Assembly: GCA_018697195.1 (NCBI GenBank)
Contig: CM031879.1
Span: 36,195,408-36,259,407, forward strand
Reading direction: 5' to 3'
DNA: 64,000 nucleotides
From: Certhia americana
Taxonomy: Eukaryota; Chordata; Aves; Passeriformes; Certhiidae
Shown: positions 1 through 10,791 of the stretch, piece after piece
Layout of the letters: each line of letters opens with the position of its first letter
How positions within the stretch are numbered: the first letter of the stretch is position 1
Notes under the pieces: generated by a model
Database searches by the model: none
Told to the model about the DNA's origin: nothing
The model's input: the letters and a program-made list of their open reading frames with translations, nothing else
Made by a program: the position numbers and the translations under genes

Positions 1-2311
1 ATGGCTGGAGCACAATCGCCTCTGTCCCAAATAAATGCTATAATCTCCAGCCAGGAGAGTTATTTGTTTGTGTTTTCAGTGAGTTCCTTTCTTCCTCATC
101 TGCTTCCTGCTCAAGACTTTCCCAATCTTAAATTATTTTCTCTATAGTGGTGTGGCTGCAATGAGAGTATCCCCTTCCTAATCCTTTACAGAAGCATTTA
201 GTCCCAAGGGGTGATTGTGTGGGAGGTGGAAGATATGGATTTAATTAAATTTACAGGCAGTGGCCCTTTAAAGTGAGTTAGTCAATCCTTATTCTTCATT
301 TCTAGTCTGTCATCCAAGAGACATGGTATCACCAGAATATGTATTTTAAAAGAAAATATAGGAAAGTGAATGAAGAGTTGCAGATGTGGAAAGCAGTCCC
401 CTGAGGAAGAGGGCCCTCTGTATGGGCAGTCATGAGGACCCTGAGAACAAACCTCAACACTAAGGCACTATTTTGTCTCATAAAAGAAGGGGGTTTCATT
501 GTCTTCAGAGGTAAACCATGGGTGAAAAAAATTTGAGTCACAGCTTGTATATTTTTGGGGCTATTTTGGGTGGTGCTGTGGTCCTATAGAAGAGTGTAGG
601 AGAATCAAAATATTGTAGAATGTATGCATGGGAGACTGCAGATTGAACAGTGAATGAAAAAAACCACATCCTAAGGTCCTCCCTCTGTGAGACATTGCCT
701 CTTCTCATGTAATATGTAGCCAAAGCATTCACCAGAGGCATTTAGGCACATTTGATGATAGAAAGGAAAGGTGTTTAGGGCATTTTTAGTAGGAAACCTT
801 TTTCTTTCCAAACTAGGTTGTGTTATAGAAGGTGTACATGAGACATATCTTTCATTAAGAAATGAGAAATATTAAAACAATGATTCCCATTTGAGATGAA
901 AAGTCTTCTGTTGTCATAACTATGATAACAATATTTTTTCCTCTTCATTGTTTAAGAATATTGACTGACAGAATTTACTTTATGCATGAAATTTATTGCC
1001 CAAAATGATTGTAAATTTAAGTAGTATTATAATCAGAATGGGTAGGTGTTTATTATAGGCAGTGCTTTCAATATTTATCAAAGGGAAAAAAGGTGATATC
1101 CCAATTGCACCAAGCTGCATTTTTAGTCTTTCAAGTCCTTGAAACACTGCATTCCTTGAGCTGAAGAGGTGTAAGTATAGGCTGTCATCTGTGTAAGCAT
1201 AATTTCATTTTTTCTAAGCTGCAGATAGGTAGCAAAAGGCAAAGCAGTCGCACTCACAACCATTGCAACTCTCACATGCACCACCAAAGCCTGTTTTAAC
1301 AGAGATTAATGACAGTAAGAGTTTCAGATCACAACTCTTGAAATCATTAGCTTACTCAATATTATTGTCTTACCTATAGCACCTTGGTGGTTTTCTGAAT
1401 ATGTGCAAGACCATTATTGATATTAAAATCATAGAGTTGGTGAAAAACAACTTTTAAACATCAAGGCACAGAGAAAAATTACCCAGGAGTTAAAATATCA
1501 TGTTATAAAATATATAGCTCAGAAAGCAGTGAATTTGTTTAGTTTGATTTTTAAAACTGTTCTTCCACATGAGAGGAAACTGGACAATTAAATTGGTTAT
1601 CTAAGCCTCAAAAAGTGCTGAAGACACTATATTTAAATTTAGTTATAGTCTTATTTGCTACTGTTTTCTCACAAGAAGAGAATAAATGTATGCCTTAATA
1701 TTTTTGTATTTTTATATATCAGAAATATGGCTTTCCACACTTAAAAAGAAGTGCTGGCAAAGAGGGTTATTTTGATCCCTGGGCCAAGTTCTTTAATGCC
1801 AAATTGCAGTGTGGAAAGAATCTCCCTTATAAATCCTTAAAATGAGCTTTGATGGAAAATCTGGAGTAGTTTCACTGCAGAATATTCTCAGCTCCGTGTG
1901 ATGAACCCAATTGCTGATTTGCAGAGGCAGGTGTTCACCCAGAAATTATCTGTTTGATAGCAAGGGCGGCTTTTTTGCTTGTGAACAAAAAAAAGAACCA
2001 ACAAAGCAATAATGTTTTTGTTCTCAAAATTATTTTGTGCTTTCTACTCAGATTGTAGAAGTCTCATCCATTCATCTGTGGTGTTATACTGGAGGGCCAT
2101 AAAGGAAACCTGTTCAAATTCAGTTAATTTTTCCCTTTACAGGAAAGTTAACTCTGCTTACTGTGGGTTTCTTTAATAAAGCAAATGCAGGACTGATCAT
2201 GAAACTTATTAGTGACAAGACATATATGAGACCTGAGTTTCACATAATTTTGGTCTCTGTTATCCTGGGTGACAAGAAAATTAGAAGCATGGCTTTCTTG
2301 AAGCACAACTC

Positions 2312-2333
2312 TTTTTTTTTTTTTTTTTTTTTT
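2312..2333. repeat. Poly-T run (22 T)
   Basis: An uninterrupted homopolymer of 22 T. Because no identifiable SINE or LINE body adjoins it, I treat it as a simple repeat. Confidence 0.9.
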
Positions 2334-2609
2334 CTTCATGTGAATAGGATTTTTGAGAGAGCCCAGTTAATAGGAGACTGCCTTTAGAATCACACGGCTT
2401 ATCTGAACTAAAATGTTGATGTTGACACCTTCTTAGTGGTGTATCTAAGTGTAACACTTGCACCCACTGGGTGATCCTGGTATTCCTTACTGTAATAAAA
2501 TTATCCAAGATATTAGTTTAAATCAATGTTTTATGTAAAAGTTGCATTGAAAATTAGGCCCAGTATTTTATTGTACTTTCACTAAATGGATTCTGAATTG
2601 CACTTTAAA

Positions 2610-2672
2610 TATATATATATAAACACACATATCTATATCTATGTGTCTATCTGTATGCATATCTATATCTAA
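2610..2672. repeat. Degenerate TA/TATATC simple repeat
   Basis: An alternating TA stretch passes into repeated variants of TATCTATATC and TGTCTATC. This is a decayed microsatellite with no coding content. Confidence 0.75.
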
Positions 2673-5409
2673 GAAGCAGTTTCAAAGTTGTATGAACAAA
2701 TATATGGCATATTTATAACAGAAAGTCTCAAAGTCGACTGCTTTGGAGGATTGCTTTGTGTAGGTGGCACTTAATATTGTCTCCTGATAATTCAGGAAGC
2801 TCGAGGCCAGTGTTAATAACTGTGGAGCTGTTGCTATCCCTTGACAAGTACCACTTCCCCACAGCACAAGCCTGTAGAGAAGCAGCTGCCTGTTCAGGCT
2901 CCCTGCAGCTTCAGGATGAAGATTTGGCTCCTTCCAGTGGCATTTTTGTGCTATTGCACAAGACTGAAGCCAGTAAATAAAACAATATGATTAAACTGTA
3001 AAGCAAATCAGTAGGATTCTTTTCAAAGTATGAACAAGTGAATTTATTCTAGAAAGTGTTGGATTTTTATCTGGGCCAATATACAAATTACCCAGTGAAC
3101 CTTACATGCAAGTTCACAAACACACAATTACACATGCAAAGAAGCTCACACTGTTACCTTCCATCTGGCACAGAAACATCGGAAGTATTGCTCCTGTGAC
3201 ATTGATGAGTATTGGCCTCAAACATGCGTTTTAAATTAATTCTGAGTTGGGGTTTGGGAAGAAGTGAGTAGAAAGGGAGCACAGTAAGCCAGTACTAATG
3301 TTACTTCAGTAGTTCGATCACAAAACTGCAAGTGGAACTTGGAAATATAAAACAGCGCCCTTAAAGTTGAGTAAGTCATCTAAAACTTGCCAGTGATTGT
3401 TGAAGAGTATTGTTCCTGCTAATTTTCTTAGCTGAGATTGGTGGAGTTTTGTTTAATTGTGTTTTTATCTGTAAACTGCTGAGTAGTGTTGATGGATTCA
3501 TGCTGCTATTTACAAAATAGAATTGTACTACCGGGATTCTGACATTTTGGTTAATTGGCATGTATCCCTCTAAGTGGTTTCTATTCCTTAACTCATAATT
3601 GTTCTCATTTGCTCAGTGGGATTCAGAAACACAGTTTGTGGAATGTCATTTAACACTCATTTCATTTTGTTAAATAAAATGCACTGGCTTCCATCTTGCC
3701 TATAAATTAAGTAATTCTAGTTTCATTTTCTGGCTATATATTTTTAATTTTGTAAATATTTTTCTTTCTCATGTAATTTTTTTTAATGCTACAAAAAGTG
3801 CCACCCCCAGGCCCTAGATTTACTTCATAGCAAATGAATTGCAGAGTATTTTCTATGGCAAATTAAATCAAGACATAAATTGAATGGTTGATCTGTCTCT
3901 TATGGCAGTCTAAATGTGAACCATTGTTTTCAAAGTTAGTCTTTTTTCCTTGCTAAGTGGAGACTGAAACTAATAAATTATTCTTCTGCAACCCAGAGGC
4001 ATAACCTTCAATAAGAAAATATTTAAAAGGTCAGACCCTGCCTTCCAGTTGTGCTTTCCTTAATGTATAGGCAGTGGGAAGGAGAAGGGCATCTCTCTGC
4101 AATCTGATTTCCTCACCCAATCTAACACTAATCAATGTGTTGCCCAGCTTCTCTTTATAAATACAAACTTCTTCAGGGACACTCCAACACGTGCTTTGCT
4201 ACCCACAATTTATTAGCCAAGAATAGCTAAGTCAAAATAAAGTTGTGGTCATGCCCTTTCCTCTGGCAAATCCTCTTCACAGGGACTCTGGGATTGTTAT
4301 GCAGGCTCTGCTTGGTATTCAGCATCCAGGGTAGGCCACACACTGGAAATCCTCCCAGGAAATAGATATACAGTGTTTACAGCCCATTTTGTAACATACT
4401 GAAGAACAACGGAAACAACTCATCAATCTCCTCTTTTTCAAGGGCAATTTGAAAAAGTGTCCATGGGTGAAAAGCTCTAAGGGCTATCAACTATCAGTTG
4501 TTTCTAATGGCAACATTTTAAGTAGAGTGAAAACATTACACTAGAAGTCATGTAACCCTTTTATTAAGTTAACAGTGCCATATATCCACTTTGGCCCTTA
4601 AAATTCTACTCTTGGGGCTGTTTATTAGTTTCATTTTCATTTACTCTATTTTTTTGTAAAGAGAAGCATTATGAAATGTATTGATATAATCTAAAGATAG
4701 AATAAAAGACAGACTCCTTCTCTGCTGAGAAGCAGCATTGTGTATTGCTGTGAAATACTGCAACTCAGGTATACTGCTAGCAACTTCTTTTTTTAATAAA
4801 ACATAAATTTTCCTTCCACTTGTACAGCTGTTGTTTGCCACGAAAGAAAAATTAGTGAGAAGCTTGCTCTTGCCTACAGATTCCTTCTGGGAAACAGAGT
4901 TCTTAAAAAGCACCCCCATCCCCAAAGGTGCTTATGATGGTGAGCATTGGAGGAGAGCATTTCAAGTCTGCCATGCTAGTAAATGAGGATACAATTGTCT
5001 CCTACAGAATATTTGAAAGGACAACTGATGAGAATTGGATTCTGTCTGATCATTCCACATATCCTTTTCATTTATTGGAAAAATATTCAAATATTTTTAA
5101 AAATTAACCTATGCTCCTAAATGGCATGGAAGCCTGTGAAGGTCTAACTGTACCTCAATTGGCAGCAACTGCTGCTTTCCCTAAGCGGCAGCATTGGCAC
5201 ATAAGGGAGTGACAGAGGCATATGGAAAGCCATCTTCTTGATAGCAACAGGAAACCATTTTAAGAACTGAGATTCTATATTCTGTAGGGGGGAAAAAAAC
5301 ATCAGGAGGGGTCCAAATTCTTAGAATATGCATTTTCCCACCAAGCATTTTTCTAAAAGTATCTGATGTAAAAGCTCACAGAAGTGATTATTTTCAACTT
5401 AGAATATCT

Positions 5410-5588
5410 GGGATATAGTCCCAGCTGTTTGCCCTTGAGTGAGTCACATCAAAAAACAGCCTTTATGCCTCAGTTTCCACAAATCTACGGAAATAATAAA
5501 TAGAAGGAGTGATCTCATTTATGCCTGGAAAGCATGTTGAGCTGATCTAGTGAAAGACACTGACTAAGTGTTATGCATTATTATTGCA
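5410..5588 (+). mobile_element. MIR-like SINE relic
   Basis: The segment reads like an old MIR in the forward direction. GCCCTTGAGTGAGTCAC resembles the conserved MIR core around CTTGGGCAAGTCAC. It is followed by GCCTCAGTTTCC, then a purine-rich ATAATAA stretch, and near the end AAGTGTTATGCATTATTATT, which resembles the MIR 3' part. Divergence is heavy, as expected of an ancient amniote SINE. This rests on remembered consensus. Confidence 0.5.
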
Positions 5589-6122
5589 TTAGGCTGACTG
5601 CACTTCTGAAACCCATCTGACATTTCCCACTTGGCATTGATCATGGGCAGTAACATTTCTGTATTACTTTTAAAGAGGATGCTGTATATCACTGCCTGGT
5701 GTATATTACATGGTTTATGATTAAACATTTTCTAAAAAGGCAGTTACCTGTGAGATCCTCTCTCTTTCTCCCTTCATTAAGCTACTGCATTGCAAAGTGT
5801 TTGCTTCATTACAGATCCTGCCAAGCAGTTCTACTGTGCTCCTCATACAAATGAAGTATTGAGGTGAAGTTCATAACTATATTTGGGTATCAGGGTTTAT
5901 TTCCTCTGCTCTGTTGAAGGAGAGCATGACGAGCAGTTGAGGAATGCTAGGGGAAACCGTCATCAGCATGAGCAGCCTGTGCCCAGGCTCAGATTGCCCT
6001 GCTGAGTCCCGTTTTGTGGTGTGAGCAGTTAAATCACCAAGCTTTGGCATGGGCCTCGGACCACACAAACACAGGATGAGGTCTGTTCCGGTCTGCTGAG
6101 ACAGATGCTCTGCATGGTGGAG

Positions 6123-6408
6123 AGCAGTGGCTGTCCCCTAGGTTGCCAGTAGTCACATAGCAGTAGCTGTCCCTTAGGTTGCCAGCAGTAAGATAGCAGT
6201 GGCTGTCCCTTAGGATGCCAGCAGTCAGATAACAGTGGCTGTCCCTTAGGTTGCCAGCAGTCAGATAGCAGTGGCTGTCCCTTAGGATGCCAGCAGTCAG
6301 ATAGCAGTGGCTGTCCCATACACTGCCAGCAGTCACATAACTGCCTGTCCCATACACTGCCAGCAGTCAGATAGCAGTGGCTGTCCCATAGGATGGCAGC
6401 AATCAGAT
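6123..6408. repeat. 36-bp minisatellite, 8 copies
   Basis: Eight head-to-tail copies of a 36-bp unit start at 6123, 6159, 6195, 6231, 6267, 6303, 6339 and 6373. All are 36 bp except the seventh, which is 34 bp. The unit runs AGCAGTGGCTGTCCCTTAGG, then TTGCCAGCAGTCAGAT. Two alternating versions are visible after the central CCCTTAGG (TTGCC and ATGCC), and the last copies carry CCCATACACTGCC. Because 36 is a multiple of three, long open frames appear on the minus strand through the array, but I see no sign that they are genes. Confidence 0.95.
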
Positions 6409-8394
6409 CTGGTGTTGCAGTGAACACTCCGTGGTCAGATGTGCCTATACAGAAGGGTGGTAGGAGAGGAAGCCTGGGGAGGAAATGAGTAAGTCAGCAG
6501 CCCCGGCCCAGTGTGTGGCTGTAGCGCAGGGTTACTGGAGCAGTGGAGAGGGGAGGAAGTGTTGCAACAACTAGCACTCGTGTCTGTGTTTCTCTCTGAA
6601 ACAGGCTTGTGATAGAAAAATCTAAGATAAGAGGGTTTGGGGGAAAATTGCTGCACAATTACTGCTAGATGTCATGATCTATTGCTAGTTCTGAGAAGAG
6701 GGAGAGCATGAACAGCTCCTCCTTAGAGCTGTTCTGCACCCAGTGGAAGAGGAACACTCATCAAATGCAGACTTTCATGAAGCTCCTGGTTTTTGATCTT
6801 CTGTTCTGAGTTTTCTCCCCCAATAACTGAGTATCGTGAATGATGAAGGACACTGGAGCTTTATATTTTCCCATGGATTTAAAGATAAAACTTATGAGGT
6901 GCATTGATACTTAAAAATTGTGGAGAGTCTCTATTTCTCATTACAATAACATGACAGAATTTAATATAAAAAGATTATAGTAGCATGTATACATTCTTAT
7001 AATTTCATGTATCTGTCTACATACTTTTCATTTTTTTACAAGACTCCTGACCAATTGGCTCCCCAGAGGAATGAGATGAATGAGAAAGGCATCTTATGGG
7101 AAGGGGGGGAAACAGAAACAAGTGGTATTTCCTACAGAACGAGAGGAAACAAAATGTGACATCCCACTGCCGACACTGTGTGTTGGTTTGCTGTATTTTC
7201 TCCATCAATAAATCTTTGCATTCTCAATTTTTTTAGAATACATCTGAAATGAAAAAACTCCTCTTTTAACACTGGATCTTCCCAGTACTGTTTTTGTACC
7301 ATTGCATGACTATCAAATTCTGACTATAAGAAAAATTTTGGTATGATGTGGATAATCAGCCTTTGCTTACAAAACGCTGTTGGCATTCTTTAAGTTTATC
7401 CCTTTTAAATTCATGAAAAAAGAAAATTATGAAGGGGATAGATGGATCAGTGAAGTCCATTCTTTGAATACTGGACACTTGCAAAGCAGCTGTTCTATAG
7501 AAATCTCTTTGTCTGCTTAGTGGGAGGATAGTTCAAATTGTAGTCAGAATTAGGACTGATACACCCGATTATGTGAGGGTGTGACAAATGAAAAAGGAAA
7601 TGCCTGGTATTTTTATTTGTAATATGAAACTAACCTAAAATAATACTAGTGGTATTAAATTTTGTATGTTCCAGTGGATCAGTTTCATTGGAATACAGAA
7701 AATAGTTCTGCTTATATTAATAGAGAGTATTCTTGAAACATTACTTTATAAGTATGACTGAACTTGAAATACTAGTAGTAGGGAATATATGATGCTATGG
7801 GTGTGGTATTTGTCTTGTATCATCATGGTTTCATATTATTTTAAATATATGTTCATACAATCTGAGACCCCACATTCACTCCATGAGATTATATGGTTGA
7901 AGGAACATTTTATTAGCTACAGTTTGCTTTAAAAAAAACCAAAAAAAAGTTTAGTGGAGCCTTTTATGTTACTCAGCTGTAATAGGGAAAAAAGAATATC
8001 AATCAGTGAAAACACTGATTTCAAACAGTGAAAACACAGGAGATTCAAGTGGACTTCTGTGAGGGGCAGGGAGATTAAGGGCCCCATTTAATAGCAGCAA
8101 CCTTCGACTATGGGGGAGCTGAATCTACTTCCACAGTTTAATTCTGTGGAGTTATTTAAAGTTCTAAAGCTGTCGGGAAAGCTATGACAAATTAACTGGT
8201 GATCCATCTGCAAGAATATGGGAAGAAATAGAGTAGACTAAGCAAGTTCAATAAAGAGGGAGAAAATCTGTGGCAAAGGTACTCAGGTAGCAAAGGAGTC
8301 CTTAGCAGATGAGCATGGATTAAGTGGTGATATTTTTGTGGGGTGGAAAGCAGATGACGGTTCTCTGGGTTAGGCTCTGGAATGGGAATTGCAT

Positions 8395-8545
8395 CTGTTT
8401 TCCCACCCTGGTTCTTCCACAGATTTCCATGATGAAATAAGCAAGTAGTTAGTTAATGGCTTTGGCTTCTTTTTTTTCTCTTCACAAAATGGGATTCTGA
8501 CCCCTTCCTCTCCCACAAGTCTATGAGGTTAAATAAAAAGGATGG
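8395..8545 (+). mobile_element. MIR-like SINE relic
   Basis: The block CTTTGGCTTCTTTTTTTTCT followed by CACAAAATGGGATTCTGACC resembles the MIR segment GCCTCAGTTTCC...TGTAAAATGGGGATAA. It is followed by CCCACAAGTCTATGAGGTTA AATAAAA, similar to the MIR stretch ending in GAGGATTAAATGA. Upstream, CCTGGTTCTTCCACAGATTT fits the CTGGCTCTGCCACT part. It is old and diverged. The assignment is from memory of the consensus. Confidence 0.5.
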
Positions 8546-9870
8546 GTTTTTTGGTTTCTGTTTGGGGTTTTTTTATGAAAAAGATGCAGTTTCAACATTT
8601 CCAAACAATATTCTCAGCAGAGAAAGACTCTAAGTCATTATATTTATTCACATGGTGGTGCTATCATGCATATGTGCTTTCTCTTAGTGGTATCATCCCA
8701 GGGCAGTGGGAGGTTTGGGAGGTTCTGTACAAGTCCTGTTTTCTGGAGTGAAGAAAGAGGTTACAGACACCCTGCAAAAGGGAGCCAGGGCTGGCTGCCA
8801 AAGACCACAGACACCCTCCTGTTTTGTGACACCCTCTGCCAATCTCCACTTCCATGAGCTCCCTCTGCATACTGGGACAACCCAGAAAGGTGTGAGAAGC
8901 TCTTGGGGTGCACTCCTCCTTCAGTGTAGAGGGGAAGGTCTCCCACTTTTCCCACCCTAAGTAAACCTGTTTCTGCTTATGTGTGTGCTGTAGATGTTAC
9001 CAAATGCTCTGTGTACATGCACATCTTATGAAATGCCTTCAACCTCTCTCTTCATGCCACTCTCCTCTCTTATTTTGGATGATGTGATTCAGCTGGTCCA
9101 TTTCAACCTTTTGTTTATAACTGCCATTTCTGTGCTGCCTGTTGCTAAGTATTTGGTGCTGCTCAGTCTCACTGTTCCTCCCTCCTCTTTAGGCAAAGAA
9201 AGGGCACAGCATATTTCCAGAGTATATGTGCTCTAATTCCAGTGGTAAGACTACTGTGCATCTGGTGCTCTCACTCTCCTCTGTGCACATTAGAGTGCTT
9301 TGAGCTGTAGGCAAGGGAGCAAACGAGCTGTCCCTGGGCAGTGGGACACAGTGGTTACTGCATAAAGTGTTACAGAGGCATCACCAGGTGCAGGAACACC
9401 AGTGATACCCCAGTTAATCCTTACTCAAACACAGGCACATGTCTCTTCTCATCACTTTCTCTAAGGCAGCCCCAGAGTATGAAAGTTGTTGGTGGGGCAT
9501 GCGCGGAGGTAGAAAAGTGGTGGGAGGTGGAGTTTTGGTAGATGTGATTGATCTACGACAGGAGTTTCCTTTACAGTCATAAGGGGAATTTTGCTTGGTC
9601 ACAGCAAGTTTGAACCCTCATGAAACAGCCTGAATCATTTGGAGCTAAAATAAAACAGAGGATGGCAGGGGGAGGGGCATGACCGTTAGGAGGGGAAAAA
9701 AAAAAGAGTCAAAAAACACATTAAAATTGTTTCCCTTGGTGCTGACTTCTTAAATGGGAATGTGTTCCAGAATAGTTCTGCTATGTAAGCTAACATTTGT
9801 TTTCAGACTTTTTATTGTCTTTTTTCCTCTCTTCCCCTTCTTCCCCTTGCCCTCCCGCTCTGCTCTGCAG

Positions 9871-9988
9871 ATTTACACTGACTGGGCTAACCACTACCTA
9901 GCAAAATCTGGCCACAAGCGGTTGATCAAGGATTTGCAACAGGACATTGCAGATGGAGTTCTGCTAGCAGAAATCATCCAGATAATCG
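9871..9988 (+). CDS. NAV3: NAV3 coding exon, CH domain part 1 (118 bp)
   Basis: This exon encodes the start of the calponin-homology domain, beginning IYTDWANHYLAKSGHKR and ending DGVLLAEIIQII plus one base of the next codon. The CH domain gives navigators their N-terminal cytoskeletal interaction module. The acceptor is excellent: about 40 bases of C/T-rich sequence and CAG at 9868-9870. The donor is CG|GTAAGA at 9989. The exon enters in phase 0 and leaves one base (G) that joins CA of the next exon to make Ala. An upstream in-frame ATG at 9754 exists, but the frame between it and the exon encodes the polypyrimidine tract, so I read that as intron. In the full-length protein this follows a first coding exon outside the window. 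Confidence 0.97.
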
Positions 9989-10738
9989 GTAAGACCAGGG
10001 CTGAGGGAAGCACTGTGAGCTGACTCCTTGCATGGGGGAATATATAATTCAAGTTGGATGTATTTAACAATACGATGAACCCTGAATAATGCAATTTGAC
10101 TGGGTCCATATGTCTCTGATATTTGTGTGGTTCATCCTTGTCTTAATTAAAAAATATGTTTATGTGAGCATGTTTGGAAGTTGCTGTTTAACCATACTTT
10201 AAATGGCCAGAACTGTATCTTACACACTTTGAATTGTCAGAAATGAATGCTCCATTAAACCATATGTCTCCCATGTGTGCATTTTGTTAGTTGGAGTGGC
10301 TCATACTTTCTGGGATGCCTTGAAACTGTATCCTGACCCTGCAAAGACAATTGTGGAAGATTTCATGTCAGCAGTTATTTTGCAGGGGCTGAAGAATTAG
10401 CAGCGACCTCCTTCGCACTTCCCCCTTTGCATGATTTGGCATATGGAAGCAACTGCTGCTAACAAGAGTGTTGTTACTGTACGACTGAGCTTTACTTAGA
10501 AAGGAGCTCTCTGTCAACAAAACCCTCTGCATTTTATTTCAACAAAACCCTCTGCATTTTATTGCTGTGCCTTTTCTGCTTTTCTTTAGGGTTTTTTTTC
10601 TGTTTTGATTTTAAAGTTTTTGGGTTTGAGTTTCCTTTTTTTTTTTTTTTTTTTTTAAATATATTTTGACCAAGGGTTGGAAAGGAAAGTTTTATCTCAT
10701 TGTTTACTTTTGCTTTTCCCCTCACTGTTTTTGTTTAG
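9989..10738 (+). other. NAV3: Intron, 750 bp
   Basis: A short intron lies between the first two CH exons, with donor GTAAGA and acceptor TTTGTTTAG. It carries a two-copy 25-bp direct repeat (10514-10563) and a run of about 22 T (about 10636-10656) ahead of the 3' splice site. There is no gene in it. Confidence 0.93.
10514..10563. repeat. Two-copy 25-bp tandem repeat
   Basis: The unit TCAACAAAACCCTCTGCATT plus TTATT occurs twice with no visible base change, at 10514 and 10539. Near identity points to a recent duplication. It lies about 175 bases before the 3' splice site of the following exon. Confidence 0.9.
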
Positions 10739-10791
10739 CAAATGAAAAGGTTGAAGATATCAATGGCTGTCCACGGAGCCAGTCTCAAATG
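10739..10791 (+). CDS. NAV3: NAV3 coding exon, CH domain part 2 (53 bp)
   Basis: A 53-bp exon supplies the second piece of the CH domain: (A)NEKVEDINGCPRSQSQM. It enters in phase 1, completing the Ala codon from the previous exon, and ends on a whole codon (ATG), so 118 + 53 bp gives exactly 57 codons. The acceptor is TTTGTTTAG at 10738, preceded by a long T-rich stretch, and the donor is ATG|GTAAGA at 10792. The peptide matches NAV3 rather than NAV2 at Val in KVED and at PRSQ, from memory. It is too short to be found by open-reading-frame length alone; splice sites and phase define it. Confidence 0.96.

Larger units (their letters stand above)
1..9870 (+). other. NAV3: Intron upstream of the first CH-domain exon
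   Basis: There is no convincing coding sequence here. The short open frames have no recognisable protein similarity and no splice-site support. The region is AT-rich and holds a 22-base T run (2312-2333), a degenerate TATATC-type simple repeat (about 2610-2672), a 36-bp minisatellite (6123-6408) and two MIR-like relics (about 5410-5588 and 8395-8545). It ends in a strong C/T tract and CAG acceptor at 9870. I did not find the NAV3 first coding exon here, so it presumably lies upstream of the window. Confidence 0.8.

Noticed and set aside
1426..1480. ATCATAGAGTTGGTGAAAAA, similar to a CR1 3' tail
   Set aside because: The similarity stops after about 15 bases and no further CR1 blocks follow.
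6029..6427. Minus-strand open frames of 132 and 107 codons
   Set aside because: Both are translations of the 36-bp minisatellite, whose period is a multiple of three. They show no independent evidence of coding.
9250..9330. Short stretch ATTAGAGTGCTTTGAGCTGT resembling an old core-SINE tail
   Set aside because: Too short and without supporting flanking similarity to call an element.
9754..9870. ATG and hydrophobic in-frame extension upstream of the first CH exon
   Set aside because: The extension encodes the polypyrimidine tract of a strong 3' splice site, so the Phe/Pro/Leu-rich peptide is a by-product of intron sequence.
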